A stretch of DNA of 64,000 nt from Palleronia salina (GCF_900141995.1 NZ_FQZA01000013.1:1-64000); one strand, 5' to 3'. Shown: positions 46,055 through 54,429, counted from the first letter of the stretch. Numbers and translations: made by a program. Notes: generated by a model from the sequence alone, not told the origin.

Positions 46055-47107
46055 CTAGTGTGCCGCCCCGCCGGGCGTCATCCCCAAAATCCCGGCCGCC
46101 TCGCGCGCGATCGTGCCTTCCTCGTCGGCGGGCACCACGTGGACGGGCACGTCTCCGGCAAAGGCCAGCCCGGCGACGATACCCTCGCGGATGGCGGCAT
46201 CGTTCTCGCCGATGCCGCCGGTGAAGGCGATGGCGTCGATGCCGCCCATGGTGGCGACGAGCCCCCCGGCCTGCCGCACGGCCCAGTGCACGAAGTGTCG
46301 CCGGGCAAGACCGCCTGCGGGCAGGGACCGCATGTCGCTGGTGCCCCCCAGCGCGCGCAGGCCGCTGTCGTTGTTCAGCAGGCGGCGCGCGGCGTCGAGA
46401 CCGATCTCGCCGGCGATCCGCAGGACGGCGTTGGCGTCGATCTCGCCCACGCGGCTGCCCATGGTCAGGCCCGAAACCGGCGAATAGCCCATGGAGGTCG
46501 CCACCGACCGCCCGTCGCGAATGGCGCAGATCGACGCGCCGTTGCCCAGGTGACAGGCCAGCAAGCGGCGCGGCAGCGGATCGAGCGCGCCCACCAGCCC
46601 GGCATAGCTCAGGCCGTGGAAGCCATAGCGCCGCACGCCCGCCGCGTGCCACCGGTCGGGCAGGGCATAGCGCAGGGCGACGTCCTCCTGTCCGGCGTGG
46701 AAGGCGGTGTCGAAACTGGCGACCTGCGGCACACCGGGGGCCATTTCCGCCAGCGCGTCGATGCAGGCCAGGGCGACCGGGTTGTGCAACGGCGCCAGTG
46801 TCCCCAGCGCGTCGATCCGGGCGCGCACCGTGGCGTCTATGCGCCGGGGGCCGTCCATCTCCGCCCCGCCATGCACGACCCGGTGCGCGGTGCCCGCCAG
46901 TGTGTCGGGCGCCAGGTCCAGAGCCTCCAGCACGGCGACCAGAGCGGTTCCGTGATCGGCCAACGCGGCCGCGCGCCGCCCGCCATTCACGATAACGGCC
47001 GAGCGCCCCCCGATCTCGACGACCTGCGCGTCGGCCACGCGGGCAAGGTCGCGCGCGAACACCGCGCATTTCAACGAGGAGGATCCAGCATTCACCACCA
47101 GAATCAT
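46055..47107 (-). CDS. ackA: Acetate kinase
   Basis: This 350-residue ASKHA-fold kinase converts acetyl phosphate and ADP to acetate and ATP. Motifs are MILVVNAGSSSLK (phosphate loop), HRVVHGG, FDTAFH, RRYGFHGLSY, LACHLGNGAS and FTGGIGENDAAIRE. It is about 50 residues shorter than E. coli AckA but all the signature segments are there. It lies between xsc and soeA, so it probably uses the acetyl phosphate made by Xsc. Many taurine loci have pta there instead; no pta is in this window. Confidence 0.92.
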   Translation of the reverse strand: MILVVNAGSSSLKCAVFARDLARVADAQVVEIGGRSAVIVNGGRRAAALADHGTALVAVLEALDLAPDTLAGTAHRVVHGGAEMDGPRRIDATVRARIDALGTLAPLHNPVALACIDALAEMAPGVPQVASFDTAFHAGQEDVALRYALPDRWHAAGVRRYGFHGLSYAGLVGALDPLPRRLLACHLGNGASICAIRDGRSVATSMGYSPVSGLTMGSRVGEIDANAVLRIAGEIGLDAARRLLNNDSGLRALGGTSDMRSLPAGGLARRHFVHWAVRQAGGLVATMGGIDAIAFTGGIGENDAAIREGIVAGLAFAGDVPVHVVPADEEGTIAREAAGILGMTPGGAAH

Positions 47108-47133
47108 GCGCCGCGCCCCTTCACATCACTGGT

Positions 47134-47173
47134 CCGGAAATACCTCCGGGGGTCCGGGGGCAGCGCCCCCGGC
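47134..47173 (-). repeat. Dispersed palindromic repeat, copy 2
   Basis: The core AAATACCTCCGGGGG is followed by the hairpin CCGGGGGC-AGC-GCCCCCGG, directly downstream of the xsc stop codon (47182) and before ackA. It is a slightly shortened copy that lacks the CATCTTTCC arm. On the gene strand it can act as a terminator-like stem between xsc and ackA. Confidence 0.75.
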
Positions 47174-47181
47174 CTCGCCAT

Positions 47182-48945
47182 CTATTCCGCAGCCATGTCC
47201 GACGCGCTGACGCCCGCCACGCGCACCGGCTTCTTCATGGCATCGCGGCGGAACGGCTCGCCCAGTTCCTGGTTCAGGATCACCTCGATCAGCGTGGTCT
47301 CGTTGTCTTCCATCTGCGCGCGCACGGCCTCGGCCAGCATCTCGGTCAGCTCGTCCATGCCGCGCGCCTGCACGCCCTTCAGGCCGCAGGCCTGGGCGAT
47401 GCCGGCATAGCTCACCTTCAGGTCCAGCTCGGTGCCCACGAAATTGTCGTCGAACCACAGGGTCGAGTTCCGCTTCTCCGCGCCCCACTGGTAGTTGCGG
47501 AAGACGACCATGGTGATGGCGGGCCACTCGTCCCGGCCGATGGCGGTCAGCTCGGTCACCGCGATGCCGAAGGCGCCGTCGCCCGCGAACCCCACCACCG
47601 GCACGGAGGGTTGCCCGATCTTGGCGCCCACGATGGACGGCAGGCCGTATCCGCAGGGTCCGAACAGGCCGGGCGCCAGGTATTTCCGGCCCGCCTCGAA
47701 GGACGGGTAGGCGTTGCCGATGGCGCAGTTGTTGCCGATGTCGCTGCTGATGATGGCGTCCTTGGGCAGCGCCGACTGGATCGCGCGCCATGCCATGCGC
47801 GGGCTCATCCGGTCGGGATGGGCCGCGCGGGCGCGCTCGTTCCAGCTGGTGCCGGGGTCGTCCTCCTCGTGGTCCATGGACGACAGCTCCTGCGCCCAGC
47901 GGGACTTCGTCTCGGCGATCAGGTTCAGCCGCTCCTTGGCGGGCGCGTCCTTGTCGCCCAGCCGCTCCAGGAGCCCCTGCGCGACCTTCTTCGCGTCGCC
48001 CACGATCCCGACGGTGACGGGCTTGGTCAGACCGATCCGGTCGGGGTTGATGTCAACCTGGATCACCTTGGCGTCCTTGGGCCAGTAATCGATCCCGTAT
48101 CCCGGCAGGGTCGAGAACGGGTTCAACCGCGTGCCGAGGCACAGAACCACGTCGGCCCGCGCGATCAGCTCCATCCCCGCCTTGGACCCGTTGTAGCCCA
48201 GCGGCCCCGCGTGCAGCGGGTGCGAGCCGGGAAAGGCATCGTTGTGCTGGTAGCCGCAGCAGACCGGCGCATCCAGACGCTCGGCCAGGTCGACCGTATC
48301 GCCGATCGCCCCGGCCAGAACCACGCCGGCGCCGTTCAGGATCACCGGGAAATCGGCGCTTTTCAACAGCGCGGCGGCCCGATCCAGGGATGCGGCCCCC
48401 GGCGTCGGCGCCTCGAACTCCACCGGATCCGGCAGGGCGATATCGACCACCTGGGTCCACATGTCCCGCGGCACGTTGATCTGCGCGGGTGCGCTCATGC
48501 GGTGCGCCTTGGCGATGACCCGGGCCAGCACCTCGGCGATGCGCGAGGGGTCACGCACCTCTTCCTGGTAGGCGACCATGTCCTCGAACAGCTTCATCTG
48601 CTCGACTTCCTGGAAGCCGCCCTGTCCGATGGTCTTGTTGGCCGCCTGCGGCGTGACCAGCAGAAGCGGGGTGTGGTTCCAGTAGGCGGTCTTCACGGCG
48701 GTCACGAAATTGGTGATGCCGGGGCCGTTCTGGGCGATCATCATGGACATCTCGCCGGTGGCGCGGGTGTAGCCATCGGCCATCATGCCCGCGCTGCCTT
48801 CATGGGCGCAGTCCCAGAAGGTGATGCCGGCGGTGGGGAAAAGGTCCGAAATCGGCATCATGGCCGATCCGATGATCCCGAAGGCATGGCGGATTCCGTG
48901 GCGCTGCAACACCTTCACGAAGGCTTCTTCGGTGGTCATCTTCAT
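47182..48945 (-). CDS. xsc: Sulfoacetaldehyde acetyltransferase
   Basis: This 587-residue thiamine-diphosphate enzyme cleaves sulfoacetaldehyde with phosphate to sulfite and acetyl phosphate. The N-terminal TPP Glu is in DCAHEGSAGMMADGYTRATG, and the C-terminal TPP/Mg motif begins GFAGDGAFGIAVTEL and includes FRNYQWGAEK. The segment RHGIRHAFGIIGSAMMPISD is typical of Xsc and not of acetolactate synthase. The start at 48945 has GGAGGGAG upstream; a second in-frame ATG is two codons on. A putative TauR operator pair lies 55-87 bp upstream. Neighbours tauR, tpa, ackA and soeABC confirm the pathway. Confidence 0.95.
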   Translation of the reverse strand: MKMTTEEAFVKVLQRHGIRHAFGIIGSAMMPISDLFPTAGITFWDCAHEGSAGMMADGYTRATGEMSMMIAQNGPGITNFVTAVKTAYWNHTPLLLVTPQAANKTIGQGGFQEVEQMKLFEDMVAYQEEVRDPSRIAEVLARVIAKAHRMSAPAQINVPRDMWTQVVDIALPDPVEFEAPTPGAASLDRAAALLKSADFPVILNGAGVVLAGAIGDTVDLAERLDAPVCCGYQHNDAFPGSHPLHAGPLGYNGSKAGMELIARADVVLCLGTRLNPFSTLPGYGIDYWPKDAKVIQVDINPDRIGLTKPVTVGIVGDAKKVAQGLLERLGDKDAPAKERLNLIAETKSRWAQELSSMDHEEDDPGTSWNERARAAHPDRMSPRMAWRAIQSALPKDAIISSDIGNNCAIGNAYPSFEAGRKYLAPGLFGPCGYGLPSIVGAKIGQPSVPVVGFAGDGAFGIAVTELTAIGRDEWPAITMVVFRNYQWGAEKRNSTLWFDDNFVGTELDLKVSYAGIAQACGLKGVQARGMDELTEMLAEAVRAQMEDNETTLIEVILNQELGEPFRRDAMKKPVRVAGVSASDMAAE

Positions 48946-48999
48946 GGCGTGTCTCCCTCCGCTGGTCCCGGCCTTCTTGGGCGCGGCGGCGCCGCTTCT

Positions 49000-49032
49000 G
49001 TAGGGCCAGTTGGTTCGGCAGGATAGGGCCAG
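49000..49032 (-). promoter_or_regulatory. Putative TauR operator pair upstream of xsc
   Basis: On the xsc strand the 10-mers CTGGCCCTAT (49032-49023) and CTGGCCCTAC (49009-49000) form a direct repeat with a 23-bp period, ending 55 bp upstream of the xsc start. The same 10-mer type and the same 23-bp period recur upstream of tpa and of tauR. MocR-type regulators bind direct repeats, so TauR activation of xsc is the natural reading. Confidence 0.7.
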
Positions 49033-49059
49033 ACGGCGATTCGATTTGCCGCCGGCGAT

Positions 49060-49116
49060 GGGGGCTCTGCCCCCGTCGCTGCGCGACTCCCCCGGAGGTA
49101 CTTGTGGAAAGATGAA
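49060..49116 (+). repeat. Dispersed palindromic repeat, copy 3 (inverted)
   Basis: This copy is in the opposite orientation to the other three: GGGGGC-TCT-GCCCCC, then GTCGC-TGC-GCGAC, then CCCCCGGAGGTACTT and GGAAAGATGAAG. It lies 12 bp downstream of the tauR stop (49129) and next to the xsc operator pair. It could separate tauR and xsc transcription. Confidence 0.75.
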
Positions 49117-49128
49117 GCGCGTGGAGGA

Positions 49129-50592
49129 TCAGGGTCCATGCCGCCGCGCGTCGATGGCGGCGGCGATGCGCGCGACGCCTTCGGCGATGCGGTCCTCGGG
49201 GATCGAGGAATAGGCCAATCGGTAGGTCTCGCGCCCCTGCGCGGGTTCCGCGAAGAAGGGCGCGCCCGGTTCGATCAGCACCGACCTGTCGCGCAGGTCG
49301 GCCGCCAGCGCCGCGGCGTCGAGGCCCGGCGCGCGCATCCAAAGCGACGACCCGCCGAAGCTGCCCCGCCCGGCGACATCCAGCCCGTGATGCGCCACGG
49401 CGGCATCCATCACCTCGCGCCGGCGACGGTAGGCGCGCCCCATCCGCTTGATGAGCGCGTCGTAATGCCCGAGCTCGAGGAAATAGGCCGCGGTCCGCTG
49501 GATCTGCCCGGGCGGGTGGCGCAGCGTGGTCGACCTGAGCGCGCGCGCGGCGTCGATGAAGGGCTTGCTGCCCACGAGATAGCCCAGCCGCAGCCCCGGA
49601 AAAAGCGACTTGGAAAAGCTGCCCACGTGGATCACGCGCCCGTCCCGGTCGAGCGACTTGAGCGCGGGGGCCGGGGGGCCGAGGAACGACATCTCGAACT
49701 CGTAATCGTCCTCGACCACCAGCATGTCGTGGCGCGCGGCGTGATCGAGCAGGGCCCGCCGACGTGCCAGCGGCAGGGTGGCCGAGGTCGGGCAGTGGTG
49801 GCTGGGCGTGACGAAGGCCACGTCGGCCAACGGCAGGTCCTCGACCGGCAGGCCCTGCGCGTCCACCGGTACGGGGCGGACCCGCGCGCCGGACTGGTGC
49901 AGGATCTCGCGCAGGGGCGGGTAGGCCGGGTCTTCGATCAGCGCGTGGCGGTCCGGCCCCAGCAGCACCTGCGCGGTCAACCACAGGGCATTTTGCGCGC
50001 CCATGGTCACCAGGATCTCGTCCTCACCGGCCAGGATACCGCGCCGGGGCAGTGAATGGCGCGCGATGAAATCCACCAGCCTCGGGTCGTCCCGTTCGTA
50101 GTGATCCGCCGTCATCGCTTCGAAATCGCGCTGCCCCAGCGTCCGCAGCGCGCAGAGCCGCCAGTTGGCGTGATCGAACAGGGTCGGGTCGGTCTGGCCG
50201 TAGATGAAGGGAAAGCGGTAGCGGCGCCAGTCGGCCGGACGCTCCACCCGCGGGGCGGGCACCGGGATTGGCTGAAGGGCGTGCTGCCAGTCCACGCGGT
50301 CCTCGCGCGGGGCCGGGACGTGGCCCGAGGGCTGCGGCGCCGTGTCGGAGACGAAATACCCCGACCGCCCGCGCGCGATCAGGTAGTCGTCGGCCACCAG
50401 GTCGGTATAGGCCAGCGTCACCGTCATGCGGCTGACGCCCAGGTGACGGGCCAGCGCGCGAGAGGACGGCATCCGCTCGCCCGGGCGGAAGCGCCCCGAC
50501 AGGATCCCCTGCGCGACCATTGCCTGGATCCGCGCCTGAAGCGTTCCCGCGGCATCGGGGTCGAGGAAGAAGGTTTCGGTGGCAAGGCCCAT
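49129..50592 (-). CDS. tauR: MocR-type (GntR/aminotransferase) regulator TauR
   Basis: This 487-residue protein has an N-terminal GntR winged helix (~15-82, SGRFRPGERMPSSRALARHLGVSR) fused to a fold-type I aminotransferase domain (~130-480). The PLP lysine is Lys328 in SFSKSLFPGLRLGY, and DPAYPPL and VVEDDYEFE are also seen. In Rhodobacter, TauR of this family activates taurine genes, probably sensing taurine through the PLP pocket. The position between xsc and tpa supports the name. A pair of CTGGAC-type repeats covers its own ribosome-binding region in reversed orientation, suggesting self-repression. Confidence 0.88.
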   Translation of the reverse strand: MGLATETFFLDPDAAGTLQARIQAMVAQGILSGRFRPGERMPSSRALARHLGVSRMTVTLAYTDLVADDYLIARGRSGYFVSDTAPQPSGHVPAPREDRVDWQHALQPIPVPAPRVERPADWRRYRFPFIYGQTDPTLFDHANWRLCALRTLGQRDFEAMTADHYERDDPRLVDFIARHSLPRRGILAGEDEILVTMGAQNALWLTAQVLLGPDRHALIEDPAYPPLREILHQSGARVRPVPVDAQGLPVEDLPLADVAFVTPSHHCPTSATLPLARRRALLDHAARHDMLVVEDDYEFEMSFLGPPAPALKSLDRDGRVIHVGSFSKSLFPGLRLGYLVGSKPFIDAARALRSTTLRHPPGQIQRTAAYFLELGHYDALIKRMGRAYRRRREVMDAAVAHHGLDVAGRGSFGGSSLWMRAPGLDAAALAADLRDRSVLIEPGAPFFAEPAQGRETYRLAYSSIPEDRIAEGVARIAAAIDARRHGP

Positions 50593-50595
50593 GAT

Positions 50596-50628
50596 CTGGA
50601 CATATCGCGCGCCGTCCACTGGACCAAT
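50596..50628 (+). promoter_or_regulatory. Putative TauR operator pair upstream of tauR
   Basis: CTGGACATAT (50596-50605) and CTGGACCAAT (50619-50628) form a direct repeat with a 23-bp period on the plus strand, opposite to tauR. The first unit starts 4 bp upstream of the tauR ATG, so protein bound here would block initiation. A GTCCA-C-TGGAC palindrome (50614-50624) overlaps the second unit. Confidence 0.6.
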
Positions 50629-50650
50629 AGCCGAGGCGCCCCGATCAGAT

Positions 50651-51583
50651 TTAGCCGGACGTCTCCCAAGGCGCCGGATCGCCCGAAAGGGCACGTCCGA
50701 AGACGTTCTCACGATGCCAGCGCAAGTTGTCTCTGTGCGGCGCATCGCGCGGATCTGCCGGTCTGACCAGCTTGCCGTCCGGCGCAAGAAGCCGCCCGAC
50801 CACGTCCCGCGGCACCTTGTTGTGCGATACGAGGATCGTCTCGCAATCCTCCGCGACCGAGATCAGCCCGCGATCGAACATCCAGTGCAGCGTCCCCGAC
50901 AACGCCAGCCCGTTGCGGACCGAGTCGCTGCCCCTGTCCGCGACGGGCTTGATATGCGCCGCCTGCACCTCGGGCCGCCCACCACCGTTGCGCAGCATCA
51001 GGCCCGACATGGCGCAGCGATATCCATAGGCCTCACGCACCTTCCGGCGGAACGCGACATCGCGGTAGGGCCGGCGGGTGAGCCGCTCAAGCACCGGGCG
51101 TTCGAAGCTCTTGCTTTCATCATCAACCTCGTCCCTCTGAGGGTCATAGCGCGTCGCCTCCATTCGCTCCAGATCCTGCGGCAAGCCCAGGTCGACGATG
51201 CGGGCGAAGTCCGCCTCGGGCAGACGCCGGACGGCAAGCTGGATCGCACCACCCTTCTTCGGAGTCCCGTCCGGTCCGGTCAGCGCGCTTTCCAGCGGGC
51301 GGCCAGAAATCAACCGCGGCACCTCGCGGTCGAATGGCAGGAAGCTGCCCGGTTCGATCATGGCCAGAAAGCGGCCCTCCGCGCCCGGCTTCGGGATCAC
51401 CCGATCGATCTTCGCCACCGCGAAGTAGCCGCGCGGCCCGGCCTTCACCGGCTCGTAGTAGACGATCCAGTCGCAGACGGCCTCATCGACCGCTTTCAGG
51501 TAGGAGCGCGGGAAGTCGTAAACGATGTCCGGCTCGTCCTCGTAGATCGAATCCGCCTTGTGCAGGAGAACCAGCTTTCCCAT
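50651..51583 (-). CDS. HNH endonuclease
   Basis: This 310-residue protein has a ~190-residue N-terminal domain of unknown type (DSIYEDEPDIVYDFPRSYLK, PRGYFAVAKIDRVIPKPGAEG). An HNH nuclease domain of the restriction-like HNH_2 kind covers ~200-265: YGYRCAMSGL, AAHIKPVADRGSD and NGLALSGTLHWMFDRGLISV. It probably cuts DNA and may be a solitary defence or McrA-like nuclease, but no methylase or partner gene is near. It interrupts the taurine genes between tpa and tauR, next to a dispersed repeat. I place the start at ATG 51583 (MGKLVLLHK) rather than 54 bp further upstream. Confidence 0.83.
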   Translation of the reverse strand: MGKLVLLHKADSIYEDEPDIVYDFPRSYLKAVDEAVCDWIVYYEPVKAGPRGYFAVAKIDRVIPKPGAEGRFLAMIEPGSFLPFDREVPRLISGRPLESALTGPDGTPKKGGAIQLAVRRLPEADFARIVDLGLPQDLERMEATRYDPQRDEVDDESKSFERPVLERLTRRPYRDVAFRRKVREAYGYRCAMSGLMLRNGGGRPEVQAAHIKPVADRGSDSVRNGLALSGTLHWMFDRGLISVAEDCETILVSHNKVPRDVVGRLLAPDGKLVRPADPRDAPHRDNLRWHRENVFGRALSGDPAPWETSG

Positions 51584-51638
51584 GCGCCCCAGGAAAGCCG
51601 TCTCGGCCCGGGATGCAACGGTGTCCTGCCGTCCCACC

Positions 51639-51698
51639 CTTCATCTTTCCCCAAATACCTCGGGGGAGTCCGCGACAGCGGACGGGGGCAGAGCCCCC
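51639..51698 (-). repeat. Dispersed palindromic repeat, copy 4
   Basis: This copy shows CTTCATCTTTCC, core AAATACCTCGGGGG, GTCCGC-GACA-GCGGAC and the hairpin GGGGGC-AGA-GCCCCC. It lies 10 bp downstream of the tpa stop (51708) and 56 bp upstream of the HNH endonuclease start. Copies 3 and 4 keep the same three-part layout and are the fullest. Confidence 0.78.
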
Positions 51699-51707
51699 TC
51701 CCGGCGA

Positions 51708-53111
51708 TCAGCCGAAGACGCGGGTCAGGGCACCGTCGACGGCGTCGGTGATGTGGTCGATCTCGTCCGCCGTGGCGATCAGCGCGGGGCTGAAGCACAG
51801 GGTGTTGTTGTAGCCCGGGACCGAGCGGTTGGTCGCGCCGATGATGACACCCTGGGCCATGCAGTCCTTGACCACCGCCTGCACGTGCGCCTCGGGCATG
51901 ACCTCCTTGGTCTCGCGGTCGGTGACCAGCTCGGCGCCCAGGAACAGGCCCTTGCCGCGCACGTCGCCGATGACGGCGTGCTTCTCGGCCAGGCGGTGCA
52001 GGTTGCCGATCATCCGCTCGGACATCCGGTCGACATTCGACAGGAGATCCTCGTCCTCGATGATCGCCATGTTCTCCAGCGCCGCGGCCGGTCCGGCGGT
52101 GCAGCCGCCGAAGGTGCTGATATCGCGGAAATAATTCAACGGGTCGGCCTCGTCGTCGCTGAACATCTCGAACACGCGCTCGGAGGTGACGCAGCAGGAA
52201 ATCGCGGCATAGCCCGAGGCGACGCCCTTCGCCATCGTCACCAGGTCCGGCTCGACCCCGTATTGCTGGTAGCCGAACCAGGTGCCGGTGCGGCCCAGGC
52301 CGCAGACGACCTCGTCGATATGCAGCAGCACGTCGTACTTGCGGCAGATCTCCTGCACGCGGTCCCAGTAAGCTTCGGGCGGGGGGATCACGCCGCCGCC
52401 GGCCGTCACCGGCTCGAGGCAGAGCGCGCCCACGGTGTCGGGACCCTCGCGCAGGATCACCTTCTCGATCTCGTTGGCGACGGCGATGCCATAATCGGCG
52501 CCCGAGAGGTGTCCCAGACCCTGCTCGTGCTTGCGGTACTCGAGGCAGTGGGGCACCTCGACGAAGCCGGGGGCGAAGGGGCCGTACTGGGCGTTACGCT
52601 CCTGCTGGCCGCCGGCCGAGAGGCAGCCGATGGTGGTGCCGTGATAATCGCGGTCGCGGAACAGGATCTTGTGCTTCTTGCCGCCGTACCGCTTGTGGGC
52701 GATCTGCCGGACGATCTTGAACGCCTTCTCGTTCGCCTCGGAGCCCGAGTTGGCATAATAGACGCGGCTGAGACCCGGCATCTTCTCGATCAGCCGCTCG
52801 GCGAAGCGGGCGCCGGGAATGGATCCCAGCGACCCGCCGAAGAAGTTCATCTTCACCAGCTGGTCGCGCACCGCGTCGGCGATGCGTTCACGGCCATAGC
52901 CCACGTTCACGGTCCATACACCGCCCGAAACGGCGTCGATATGTTCTTTGCCGGTGATGTCCCACAGCTTCAGACCCTTGCCCTCGACGATGATGCGCGG
53001 GTCGATCTCGGACCGCAGGTAAGCCGCGTGCTGGCTCAGGTGATGCCAGACGTGGTTGCGGTCGGCCTCGATCACCGCGCGCGGGTCGTTCATCTGCAGC
53101 GGAAGGGTCAT
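51708..53111 (-). CDS. tpa: Taurine:pyruvate aminotransferase
   Basis: This 467-residue class III (fold type I) aminotransferase has the PLP lysine Lys295 in LVTMAKGVASGY and Asp266 in LLHIDEVVCGLGRTG. Substrate-side motifs include SGSEANEKAFK (~122-132) and RDRDYHGTT. It transfers the amino group of taurine to pyruvate, giving sulfoacetaldehyde and alanine. ATG 53111 has GGAG eight bases upstream. It is divergent from tauABC across a 268-bp region with predicted TauR sites. The assignment over other omega-aminotransferases rests on this context plus overall family resemblance. Confidence 0.92.
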   Translation of the reverse strand: MTLPLQMNDPRAVIEADRNHVWHHLSQHAAYLRSEIDPRIIVEGKGLKLWDITGKEHIDAVSGGVWTVNVGYGRERIADAVRDQLVKMNFFGGSLGSIPGARFAERLIEKMPGLSRVYYANSGSEANEKAFKIVRQIAHKRYGGKKHKILFRDRDYHGTTIGCLSAGGQQERNAQYGPFAPGFVEVPHCLEYRKHEQGLGHLSGADYGIAVANEIEKVILREGPDTVGALCLEPVTAGGGVIPPPEAYWDRVQEICRKYDVLLHIDEVVCGLGRTGTWFGYQQYGVEPDLVTMAKGVASGYAAISCCVTSERVFEMFSDDEADPLNYFRDISTFGGCTAGPAAALENMAIIEDEDLLSNVDRMSERMIGNLHRLAEKHAVIGDVRGKGLFLGAELVTDRETKEVMPEAHVQAVVKDCMAQGVIIGATNRSVPGYNNTLCFSPALIATADEIDHITDAVDGALTRVFG

Positions 53112-53143
53112 GGGTCGGCTCCGAACAAGGATCGATCGTTTCA

Positions 53144-53208
53144 TTCTGACCAGAACGCCTGTCGCGGCAAGAGTGATAGGGCCAGATCACGCCACCCCAT
53201 CTGTCCAG
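53144..53208 (-). promoter_or_regulatory. Putative TauR operators between tpa and tauA
   Basis: On the tpa strand CTGGACAGAT (53208-53199) and CTGGCCCTAT (53185-53176) form a direct repeat with a 23-bp period, 65-97 bp upstream of tpa. A third, weaker unit CTGGTCAGAA (53153-53144) lies closer to tpa. The remaining DNA up to tauA (53209-53379) contains no gene and no further clear copy; one site cluster may drive both directions. Confidence 0.7.
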
Positions 53209-53379
53209 CGGCGCGGTGGGCGGACCGGGGCCGAGTTTATCATTGACGCTGCGAAACCGGCCCGCTTTGCTGGTTGGGTCCATGACACAGTTCGGCCCGG
53301 AGGCTGAAAAGGACCGGGAGTCCTCGGCGCGGCCGGGCGCAAACAATTATAAAACAACGATATCAACCGGGAGAAAGCG

Positions 53380-54387
53380 ATGAAACTGAAGGCAATTCTG
53401 ATGGGCGCCGCAGCGGGCGCCGTCTCCATGACGACATTCGCGGCCCACGCGGCCGAGCATTCCGAAGGCATCACCGTGGCCTACTTCCTCGAGTGGCCGA
53501 TGCCTTTCCAGTACGCGAAGGAAATGGGCACCTACGAGGAAGAAATGGGCGTGCCGATCAACTGGGTCAGCTTCGACACCGGAACGGCGATGTCCGCCGC
53601 CATGGCGTCGGGCGACGTGCAGATCTCGGTCAGCCAGGGTGTGCCCCCCTTCGTCGTCGCGGCGAGCGCGGGCCAGGACATCCAGATCATCGACGTGGCC
53701 GTCAGCTATTCCGACAACGACAACTGCGTGGTCGCCACGGCACTGGAAATCGACAAGGACACCGCCGGTGACCTGGAGGGCAAGAAGGTGGCCGTGCCGC
53801 TGGGCACCGCCGCGCATTACGGCTTCCTCAAGCAGATGGACCATTTCGGCGTCGATCCCGCCTCGATGGAGATCGTCGACATGGCCCCCGCCGAGGGCGC
53901 GGCCGCGCTCGCGCAGGGCAGCCTCGACATGGCCTGCGGCTGGGGCGGTGCGCTGCGCCGCATGAAGGAGTCGGGCAATGTGCTGCTGACCGGCGCCGAG
54001 AAGGAAGAGCTGGGCATCCTCGTTTTCGACGTGACCAGCGCGCCCGCCGATTTCGTGGCCGAGAACCCGGACATGGTGGCGTCCTTCCTCAAGGTGACGG
54101 CCGATGCCAACGCCATGTGGAACGCCGGCGAGAACCGCGAGGAGATGCTGGAAGTCATCGCCCGCGACTCGGGCATGGACGTGACCGCCACGGACGAGAC
54201 GATTTCCACCTTCGTCTTCCCGCCGGTCGACGAGCAGCTGAGCCAGAAATGGCTGGGCGGCGGCGCGCAGGAGTTCATGAACGGCGTGGCCGAAGTGTTC
54301 CTGGAAGCCGGCGCCATCGACGAGAAGCGCGACAGCTATGCCAACGCCGTGGCCACCGGGCCGCTGGAAGCCGCGCAAGGCATGTGA
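53380..54387 (+). CDS. tauA: Taurine ABC transporter substrate-binding protein
   Basis: This 335-residue periplasmic protein has a signal peptide (cleavage ~AHA-AEH, residue 24). It is an NMT1/SsuA-type binding protein with VAYFLEWPMPFQYAKEMGTYEEE, the MSAAMASGDVQIS helix and KKVAVPLGTAAHYGFL. Start ATG 53380 has GGGAGAAAG upstream. It is first in tauABC and divergent from tpa, so taurine is the expected ligand. A 10-bp hairpin follows its stop. Confidence 0.92.
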   Translation: MKLKAILMGAAAGAVSMTTFAAHAAEHSEGITVAYFLEWPMPFQYAKEMGTYEEEMGVPINWVSFDTGTAMSAAMASGDVQISVSQGVPPFVVAASAGQDIQIIDVAVSYSDNDNCVVATALEIDKDTAGDLEGKKVAVPLGTAAHYGFLKQMDHFGVDPASMEIVDMAPAEGAAALAQGSLDMACGWGGALRRMKESGNVLLTGAEKEELGILVFDVTSAPADFVAENPDMVASFLKVTADANAMWNAGENREEMLEVIARDSGMDVTATDETISTFVFPPVDEQLSQKWLGGGAQEFMNGVAEVFLEAGAIDEKRDSYANAVATGPLEAAQGM

Positions 54388-54394
54388 GCCTGCG

Positions 54395-54429
54395 GCGGGC
54401 CGGGGGCGAGATCGTGCCCGGCCCGCTTT
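54395..54429 (+). other. Intercistronic hairpin after tauA
   Basis: GCGGGCCGGG (54395-54404) pairs perfectly with CCCGGCCCGC (54417-54426) around a 12-nt loop, followed by TTT. It begins 7 bp after the tauA stop and lies well before tauB (54515), so it can act as partial terminator and 3' protector of the tauA message. Confidence 0.7.

Noticed and set aside
47182-48945. Xsc as acetolactate synthase
   Set aside because: Both are TPP enzymes, but the N-terminal motifs, lack of an ilvN neighbour, and tau/ackA/soe context favour sulfoacetaldehyde acetyltransferase.
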